From assembly GCA_030744635.1 (NCBI GenBank), contig JASLQE010000095.1:1-6831 (forward strand): a stretch of DNA of 6,831 bases, in the 5' to 3' direction. This DNA is from Dehalococcoidia bacterium (GTDB lineage: Bacteria; Chloroflexota; Dehalococcoidia; JACVQG01; JAHKAY01). Under the pieces are notes generated by a model that was not told the DNA's origin, ran no database searches, and saw only the letters and a list, made by a program, of their open reading frames with translations. Below are positions 3,929 to 6,831 of the stretch, piece by piece (the stretch's first letter is position 1; each line of letters begins with the position of its first letter). The position numbers and the translations under genes were made by a program.

Positions 3929-5044
3929 ATGAACCAGATAAAGTATTGGATTTCCTTTCAACGCATTCCCGGACTGGGAAGGATGCGGCTCTCCCTGCTG
4001 GAAAACCGCTTCGGCGATATGGGCCGGGCCTGGACGGCATCCGGCCCGGAGCTGCTGGCGGCTGGGCTTGAGACCCGGGTAGTGTCAGACATCGTCAGCC
4101 ACCGGCCCCACATCTCCCCGGACGAGGAGGTGGAGAGGTTGCACCGCCTCGGCATACAGGCCGTGCTCTATTCTGACTCCAGCTACCCCCACCGCCTTCT
4201 GGAGACCTATGACTACCCCCCCGTGCTCTACGTTAGAGGGGGACTGACTCGCCAAGACGAGAACTGTATAGCCGTGGTTGGCACCCAGCGTCCCACCATC
4301 TACGGCCGCCAGGTAACCGAGGAGATAGTGTCTGACCTGGTAGCCAACCGCGTAACCATAGTCAGCGGCCTAGCCCGGGGCATTGACGGAGTGGCACACC
4401 GAACCACCCTCTCCCGGGGCGGCCGTACCATCGCGATATTCGGCTGCGGCGTGGACCAAATGTACCCGGCGGAACATGCCAGCCTGGCCAAAGATATAAT
4501 GTCCCATGGTGCCCTCGTGAGCGACTACCCCCCCGGCACCCCACCCCACCCTGAATTATTCCCCAGACGCAACCGTATCCTGAGTGGCCTTAGCCTGGGC
4601 GTTCTGGTAATAGAGGCCGGAGAGTCCTCCGGGGCGCTTATCACCGCCCGCTGGGCCCTGGAGCAGAACCGGGAGGTGTTTGCCGTGCCAGGCAGTGTGC
4701 TTTCACCTAACAGCCGCGGCACCAACCGCCTCATCCAGGAGGGTGCCAAGCTGGTATCGTCCCATACCGATATCCTGAAGGAGCTGAACCTGATAGTAAG
4801 TGCACCTCAGATGGAGTTCAAGGGGATGGCACCCCTCAACGAAACGGAGACCAGCCTCATGCGTCACCTCTCTGCAGAGCCGTGCCACATAGACCAGGTG
4901 TGCCGCCTGGCCGGCCTGCCCACGGCGGTAGTTAGCAGCACGCTGGCCATTTTAGAGCTCAAGGGGCTGGCCCGCCTGGTAGGTCCCATGAACTATATCG
5001 CCGCCCGTGAGGCCCGAGAAGACTATCATGTTGGGGTGCATTAG
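3929..5044 (+). CDS. dprA: DNA-processing protein DprA (Smf)
   Basis: This 371-aa cytoplasmic protein binds single-stranded DNA and loads RecA during natural transformation; it is also kept in many non-transforming bacteria. Residues 8-30 (ISFQRIPGLGRMRLSLLENRFG) are the N-terminal helix-hairpin-helix region. The Rossmann-like core covers about 80-290, with VVGTQRPTIYG (116-126), SGLARGIDGVAH (146-157), FGCGVDQMYPAEH (171-183), FPRRNRILSGLS (211-222), ESSGALITARWALEQNREVFAVPG (232-255) and RGTNRLIQEGAKLV (263-276). A C-terminal winged helix covers about 300-358 (ETETSLMRHLSAEPCHIDQVCRLAGL). Length is normal. The ATG at 3929 keeps the whole N-terminal domain. No Shine-Dalgarno precedes it, and a start-stop ATG-TAA lies at 3917-3922. 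It begins 23 nt after the tRNA CCA with no terminator between, so it is probably transcribed from the tRNA promoter. topA follows without a gap, a pairing seen in many bacteria. Confidence 0.96.
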   Translation: MNQIKYWISFQRIPGLGRMRLSLLENRFGDMGRAWTASGPELLAAGLETRVVSDIVSHRPHISPDEEVERLHRLGIQAVLYSDSSYPHRLLETYDYPPVLYVRGGLTRQDENCIAVVGTQRPTIYGRQVTEEIVSDLVANRVTIVSGLARGIDGVAHRTTLSRGGRTIAIFGCGVDQMYPAEHASLAKDIMSHGALVSDYPPGTPPHPELFPRRNRILSGLSLGVLVIEAGESSGALITARWALEQNREVFAVPGSVLSPNSRGTNRLIQEGAKLVSSHTDILKELNLIVSAPQMEFKGMAPLNETETSLMRHLSAEPCHIDQVCRLAGLPTAVVSSTLAILELKGLARLVGPMNYIAAREAREDYHVGVH

Positions 5045-6831
5045 ATGGCAAACCGCCTCGTTATTGTAGAATCGCCTGCCAAGGCCCGTACTCTCGGCCG
5101 TTTCCTGGGCCGGGGGTACTCCATAGTGGCCTCCATGGGACATGTGAGGGACCTCCCGCAGAAGACCATGGGGCTGGATATCAAAAAAGGTTTCAAGCCC
5201 CAGTACCAGACCATCAAGGGCAAGGCCAAGGCGATAAAGGGCATAAAGGATGCCGCCAAAAAGGCCACGGAGGTATACCTGGCCACCGACCCCGACCGTG
5301 AGGGTGAGGCCATAGCCTGGCACCTGATAGAGGTGGCCGGGCTGACCAAAGCCGTACCACCCAGAAGGGTGGTCTTCCACGAGATTACACCCGAAGCGGT
5401 GAAGGAGTCATTCTGTCACTACCGTGACCTGGATATGAACCTGGTAAATGCCCAGCAGGCCCGGCGCATCCTGGACCGTCTGGTGGGCTACCGGCTTAGC
5501 CCTCTGCTGTGGCGCAAAGTGGGGGGACGGCTATCGGCGGGGAGGGTACAATCGGCAGCCCTGCGCCTGGTAGTGGACCGGGAGCGGGACATAGAGGCCT
5601 TTGTCTCCCGGGAATACTGGACTGTAGAGGTGGAGTTCCACAAGGGAAAGGTGAAGTTCCGCGCCCACATGGTAGGCGCAAGACCTGCCGACGGCGGCAA
5701 GCCCAAGGCCCTTGACCTCTCCAACCAGGCCAAGGCGGATGTAGTGGCAGAGGCGCTGAATGGGGCCAGCTTCACCGTGGATTCCCTGCAGCACAAAGAG
5801 GCGAAGCGGGGGCCGGCGCCACCGTTTATTACCAGTACCCTCCAGCAAGATGCCTACCGCAAGCTGGGCTTTGCCGCCGAATACACCATGCGGCTGGCCC
5901 AGCAGCTCTATGAGGGTGTAGAGGTAGGTAGTGAAGGTGCCGTGGGACTCATAACCTATATGCGCACAGATTCCACCCGGGTGACGAAATCGGCCATTAC
6001 CGAGGCACGGCAGTACATCGGCGACAAGTTCGGGAAGGAATATGTGCCCGCCCGGCCCAACAGCTTCACCCGGAAGGTAAAAGGGGCACAGGAGGCCCAC
6101 GAGGCCATCCGACCCACCCATATTGGCCGTGAACCAGGCCTCCTCAAGGGACACTTGAGCCGTGACCAGCTACGCCTCTATGAGCTTATCTGGAAACGCA
6201 TGGTGGCCAGCCAGATGGCCCCGGCCCGCTTCGATACAGCCACGGCAGACATCACCGCTGCCAACGGTAGCTCATACCTACTACGGGCCTCTGGCTCCGT
6301 GCTCCGTTTCCCCGGTTTCACCGCCCTCTACATGGAAGGGCGGGACGATGAGGAGGACGAGGCCCGCTCCCCTCTACCGCCCCTCAAGCCAGGGGAGTCC
6401 CTGAAAGGCCAGGGGGTATTCCCCCAGCAGCACTTCACCAAACCGCCTCCCCGCTTCACCGAGGCCAGCCTTATCCATGCCCTGGAGGAACGGGGCATCG
6501 GCCGGCCCAGCACTTACGCCCCCATTATCTCTACCCTCAAGCAGCGGGGGTATGCACTGCGACAGTCCGGGCGTCTTTTCCCTCAAAAGGTGGGCCTGGT
6601 GGTGGCCGACCTGCTCCACGACCATTTCCCCGATGTGGTGGACCTCAGCTTCACCGCCCAGATGGAGGGCCGGCTGGACTCCATAGCCGAGGGTGAGATG
6701 GAGTGGTTGCCGGTGATATCCGACTTCTACACCCCCTTTGACAAGAGTGTGCAGCAGGCCTCAGAGGCTATCAAAAAAACCAAGGTAGAGGAAGAAATAC
6801 AGGAGAAATGTGCCCAGTGCGGCCGGCCACT
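5045..6831 (+). CDS. topA: DNA topoisomerase I (type IA), C-terminus cut by window edge
   Basis: 595 complete codons are visible. The enzyme relaxes negative supercoils through a transient 5'-phosphotyrosine link. The N-terminal TOPRIM domain has RLVIVESPAKA (residues 4-14) with Glu9, and TDPDREGEAIAWHL (81-94) with the metal-binding Asp82, Asp84 and Glu86. Domain IV includes LVNAQQARRILDRLVGYRLSPLLW and RLSAGRVQSAALRLVVDRE (162-180). The catalytic tyrosine is Tyr305 in GLITYMRTDSTRV. AHEAIRPTH (351-359) and the late core motif SLIHALEERGIGRPSTYAPIISTLKQRGY (475-503) follow. The frame ends in EKCAQCGRP, whose C589 and C592 begin the first C-terminal zinc finger, so the missing part should hold the zinc-ribbon tail. 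The ATG directly follows the dprA TAG with no spacer and only a weak G-rich site (TTGGGGTG) upstream, suggesting translation by coupling with dprA. Confidence 0.97.
   Translation, partial: MANRLVIVESPAKARTLGRFLGRGYSIVASMGHVRDLPQKTMGLDIKKGFKPQYQTIKGKAKAIKGIKDAAKKATEVYLATDPDREGEAIAWHLIEVAGLTKAVPPRRVVFHEITPEAVKESFCHYRDLDMNLVNAQQARRILDRLVGYRLSPLLWRKVGGRLSAGRVQSAALRLVVDRERDIEAFVSREYWTVEVEFHKGKVKFRAHMVGARPADGGKPKALDLSNQAKADVVAEALNGASFTVDSLQHKEAKRGPAPPFITSTLQQDAYRKLGFAAEYTMRLAQQLYEGVEVGSEGAVGLITYMRTDSTRVTKSAITEARQYIGDKFGKEYVPARPNSFTRKVKGAQEAHEAIRPTHIGREPGLLKGHLSRDQLRLYELIWKRMVASQMAPARFDTATADITAANGSSYLLRASGSVLRFPGFTALYMEGRDDEEDEARSPLPPLKPGESLKGQGVFPQQHFTKPPPRFTEASLIHALEERGIGRPSTYAPIISTLKQRGYALRQSGRLFPQKVGLVVADLLHDHFPDVVDLSFTAQMEGRLDSIAEGEMEWLPVISDFYTPFDKSVQQASEAIKKTKVEEEIQEKCAQCGRP

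Noticed and set aside
3749..3961. 70-aa minus-strand reading frame containing GGEGGIRTLEG and EREGFEPSTR
   Set aside because: It lies antisense to the two tRNA-Ser genes. These peptide strings are the well-known false translation of tRNA-Ser sequence.
5531..6154. 207-aa minus-strand reading frame inside topA
   Set aside because: It is antisense to the conserved topoisomerase core including the catalytic tyrosine; no independent coding evidence.

Overview
The window looks like bacterial chromosome from a GC-rich anaerobe. My best guess is Chloroflexota, class Dehalococcoidia or a relative. This rests on the combination of a benzoyl-CoA reductase/2-hydroxyacyl-CoA dehydratase subunit pair, a bacterial PAC2-family protein, a small DUF2116-type zinc-ribbon membrane protein, and a dprA-topA pair. 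It is an inference from gene content, not a phylogenetic placement. No CRISPR array, insertion sequence, phage gene or rRNA is visible, and no gene-free stretch exceeds about 160 bases.

Layout. The left half (1-3575) is read on the minus strand. It begins at an extended -10 promoter near 3601-3609 and runs through a BzdN/BcrC-like subunit (375 aa), a BzdO/BcrB-like subunit (443 aa, 12 nt later, with its Shine-Dalgarno overlapping the previous stop), a 72-aa zinc-ribbon protein with one C-terminal membrane helix, and a PAC2-family protein cut by the left window edge. The PAC2 gene also has its own promoter-like sequence.

The 154-bp divergent intergenic region (3576-3729) holds a perfect 14-bp palindrome beside the reductase promoter. 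It also holds a 28-bp near-perfect tandem repeat in which each copy carries the extended -10 element TGATACAAT. The right-hand copy directly abuts two tandem serine tRNA genes, Ser-CGA and Ser-GGA, separated by a single base. Only the second tRNA encodes CCA.

The right half (3929-6831) is read on the plus strand: dprA, starting 23 nt after the tRNA CCA with no recognisable Shine-Dalgarno, then topA starting on the base after the dprA stop and running off the right edge. No terminator separates the tRNAs from dprA, so a single tRNA-dprA-topA transcript is plausible.

How the genes fit together. The two reductase/dehydratase subunits would form one [4Fe-4S] heterodimer that depends on an ATP-driven electron-injecting activator. 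That activator is not encoded here. Since the BzdN-like gene is first in its transcript, the activator must lie downstream of the PAC2 gene or elsewhere. The plus-strand genes are housekeeping: translation, ssDNA handling in recombination/transformation, and supercoiling control. I found no clearly new multi-gene system. The most unusual parts are the divergent promoter region, the tRNA/dprA junction, and the zinc-ribbon membrane protein following a reductase pair that has no adjacent activator.
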